Source: Chloroflexota bacterium (GTDB taxonomy: Bacteria; Chloroflexota; Anaerolineae; UBA2200). Taken from it: a DNA stretch of 64,000 nt. The position numbers and the translations under genes were made by a program. Of this stretch, positions 62,416 through 64,000 are shown piece after piece (position 1 is the first letter of the stretch; each line of letters begins with the position of its first letter). Below the pieces are notes generated by a model that saw nothing but the letters and a program-made list of their open reading frames with translations, did no database searches and was not told the DNA's origin. The stretch spans positions 1-64,000 of the forward strand of contig JAUWJD010000001.1 of the NCBI GenBank assembly GCA_030607875.1. The letters are read 5' to 3'.

Positions 62416-63798
62416 CTATGCCACCCCTCGCTGCACATCCTCGGCGACTAGCTTGTACCCTCTGCCGTGTACCGTAATGATATAGCGAGGGTCGCTTGGA
62501 TTTGGTTCCACCGCGTCACGCAGGCGGCTCACCAACTTGGCGATGCGTGAGTCATCGACCTGTTCAATGTAGCCACCACCCCAAACGTCCTCTACGATTT
62601 CGTACTTGTCGCAAATGCAGTCGGCGTTGTCGTACAGACAGAGCAATAGCTTGTACTCCAGGTTGGTAAGTGGCGGCCTGCGCTTTCCATCTACCCAGAC
62701 ATCGCCGGCTTTCTTATTCACCCGGATCCCCTTCTCCACCGGCTCTCCGGGTGCTGCTAGCGGACCACGTAGCCCGCCTACTGCCTTGTCCTGCTGCTGG
62801 ACAAAGTCAGTGAGCGCCGAGGAGAATACATGCCCATCCACAACATAACCCTTTTGCGTAAGACGGTCCAGGCTCGCATCATCAGGCGGCGCCTTGCCGT
62901 CCGCCAGGGCAACCAAGACCGCCTGTTCCTCTGGCTGTAAGTATCGCTTCCACATTCTTTCGAAATGGGGCCAGGCTTCTTCTGCGAAGCGGCGTGCGAT
63001 CTCCATTCTTTCCTTAGATGTGATCTCCCCTCTCTCTCGCCACATGTCGAAGTAGAGCGAGCAGGTCATCTGCACGTAGAAGGGAAAACGTCCCGCGAGT
63101 TCGAAAACCTCGTGTTTGTGCTCCACAATCGGAGCGCACGAGCGCTTTGATGTTTGGGCCAGAAAATGATCGAGTTCGGACTCTGTCCACGAACTCAGAT
63201 ACACCGGCCGTTGAAAGATGTTGTACAGAGGCGAGCTTTTCCACTCTCCCCAATAACATTCCCAGAGTGGCTGCATCGTGGTAGTGACATAGCACACCTC
63301 GTAGAACCCAGACAGCCCTCTCAAGAAAGTGAAGAAATCAATGGAGAAAGTGTCAGTACCGATGAGCCGCTCGAATTCGTCCACCAGCAGCACAAGGCGA
63401 CGCGGGTCGAGTTTCTTAAGCACGGACTGAATGTGCCTTCGGCTCACTTGGCCGCCTATGTCTTCTACTACGGAGGGAATCTGCTCTGCCAAAGCTTCCA
63501 CCAACTGCTGATAGAACTCCTGTGGGTCCCGTATGCCTAGTTGCGGGTCCAGATAGACAAAGATAAAGTTCTGGGGATCAAAAGAGTGGGCCCGTTGTGC
63601 AACATCCGTCATCAAGTGGTAGAGTGTGGAGGTCTTGCCACTGCGTCGCTGGCCGACGAGTGATACTGATGCCCTCTTCTGCAGAGATTCGAAAACGGCG
63701 CGTAACTGCTCCTCCCACCCGAAGAAATCCTGGGGGTCTCTGACTGGGATGCCATAGAAGTAAGGATTCACTAGCTGGGGTTTCTGCTCGATGGTCAT
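62416..63798 (-). CDS. AAA-type ATPase fused to OmpR/PhoB winged helix
   Basis: This 460-aa protein has an N-terminal ATPase domain (about 10-260) with Walker A GQRRSGKTS and Walker B LVLLVDEFERL, a helical middle region, and a C-terminal winged helix of the Trans_reg_C type (about 365-455, with LTNLEYKLLLCLYDNA and YIITVHGRGYKLV). It looks like a signal-transducing ATPase that binds DNA, not a two-component regulator, since no receiver domain is present. The ATG at 63798 follows AGGAGGCAAAGG and overlaps the preceding gene's stop by four bases, implying a two-gene unit. The signal is unknown. Confidence 0.85.
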   Translation of the reverse strand: MTIEQKPQLVNPYFYGIPVRDPQDFFGWEEQLRAVFESLQKRASVSLVGQRRSGKTSTLYHLMTDVAQRAHSFDPQNFIFVYLDPQLGIRDPQEFYQQLVEALAEQIPSVVEDIGGQVSRRHIQSVLKKLDPRRLVLLVDEFERLIGTDTFSIDFFTFLRGLSGFYEVCYVTTTMQPLWECYWGEWKSSPLYNIFQRPVYLSSWTESELDHFLAQTSKRSCAPIVEHKHEVFELAGRFPFYVQMTCSLYFDMWRERGEITSKERMEIARRFAEEAWPHFERMWKRYLQPEEQAVLVALADGKAPPDDASLDRLTQKGYVVDGHVFSSALTDFVQQQDKAVGGLRGPLAAPGEPVEKGIRVNKKAGDVWVDGKRRPPLTNLEYKLLLCLYDNADCICDKYEIVEDVWGGGYIEQVDDSRIAKLVSRLRDAVEPNPSDPRYIITVHGRGYKLVAEDVQRGVA

Positions 63799-64000
63799 AC
63801 CTTTGCCTCCTGGCTTAAGCGTAACAACATCTCGTTCTGACGCAACCACATTCTGATGAGGTCCATTTTGAAACCATATTGCAGGCTTTGTCCCATACGT
63901 CGCTCCACCACCAAGTCGCGTTCCCGCAGGGAACGCAGCGCGTCCAGCAACTGCGACTTGGGAATGTCCAAGCCATGTTTGTCCAGCACCTGCGCCACTA
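63795..64000 (-). CDS. C-terminal part of an ATPase-like protein with winged-helix end (cut by window edge)
   Basis: The last 67 or more codons are visible, with stop at 63795. The sequence (LDIPKSQLLDALRSLRERD, then YGFKMDLIRMWLRQNEML) resembles the winged-helix C-terminal end of AAA/STAND-type ATPases. It overlaps the next gene by four bases. The N-terminal part lies outside the window, so the assignment is tentative. Confidence 0.5.
   Translation of the reverse strand, partial: VAQVLDKHGLDIPKSQLLDALRSLRERDLVVERRMGQSLQYGFKMDLIRMWLRQNEMLLRLSQEAKV

Noticed and set aside
62416-63798. Two-component response regulator
   Set aside because: The winged helix is preceded by a P-loop ATPase, and no receiver domain with a phosphoacceptor Asp is present.
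1-64000. tRNA, rRNA, insertion sequences and prophage genes
   Set aside because: None could be recognised by reading both strands. A covariance search would be needed to exclude a short tRNA completely.

Overview
The window looks like chromosomal DNA of a GC-rich bacterium, most probably a member of the Chloroflexota (Anaerolineae/Caldilineae-like). That placement is inference. It rests on very long secreted proteins with Pro/Thr stalks and a Tyr-Leu-Pro-Ile C-terminal tail, on a DUF951 protein beside a bifunctional NAD(P)HX repair enzyme, on frequent GTG/TTG starts, and on myo-inositol phosphate synthase. No rRNA, tRNA, CRISPR array, transposase or phage gene was recognised.

Left region (1-11,100, all minus strand): carbohydrate use. 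The start of a sugar-binding lipoprotein runs off the left edge. A LacI regulator with a 12-bp palindromic operator and a near-consensus promoter precedes a GH65 disaccharide phosphorylase fused to beta-phosphoglucomutase. A corrinoid protein and an operon of a GH15 glucoamylase-like enzyme plus a heterodimeric ABC exporter follow. Around 11-14.7 kb are an M20 amidohydrolase (-), SurE (+) and an RseP/S2P-type membrane protease (+).

Middle region (14.8-44.4 kb): about 30 kb of exported proteins. These are a subtilisin fused to a 5'-nucleotidase (1970 aa), an M6 (InhA-like) metalloprotease, a second subtilisin, and two modular adhesin-like proteins of 1561 and 4266 aa. The adhesins contain beta-helices, golvesin-like domains, DUF11 domains and tandem invasin-type Ig domains, several of which carry a nested carbohydrate-binding-like module. 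Three of the five proteins end in the same 11-residue style of tail, and the subtilisin-nucleotidase fusion carries the same motif internally. Intergenic spaces here and at 5.3 kb carry a dispersed repeat that always points toward the following gene and may be a structured 5' leader.

Right region (44.9-64 kb): a FemAB-like transferase (+), a HerA-like ATPase, inositol-1-phosphate synthase, and an exopolysaccharide cluster on the minus strand (RfbB, B12-binding radical SAM enzyme, RfbA, CpsD-like kinase, two Wzz-like proteins, GT4 glycosyltransferase). Upstream of it lie MnmE, an MFS transporter, DUF951 and NnrD/NnrE, led by a strong promoter with an overlapping inverted repeat. The window closes with a HAD hydrolase (+) and an ATPase joined to an OmpR-type winged helix, translationally coupled to a gene cut by the right edge.

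Taken together, the window describes sugar uptake and phosphorolysis, a secreted degradative and adhesive surface layer, and synthesis of a surface polysaccharide.
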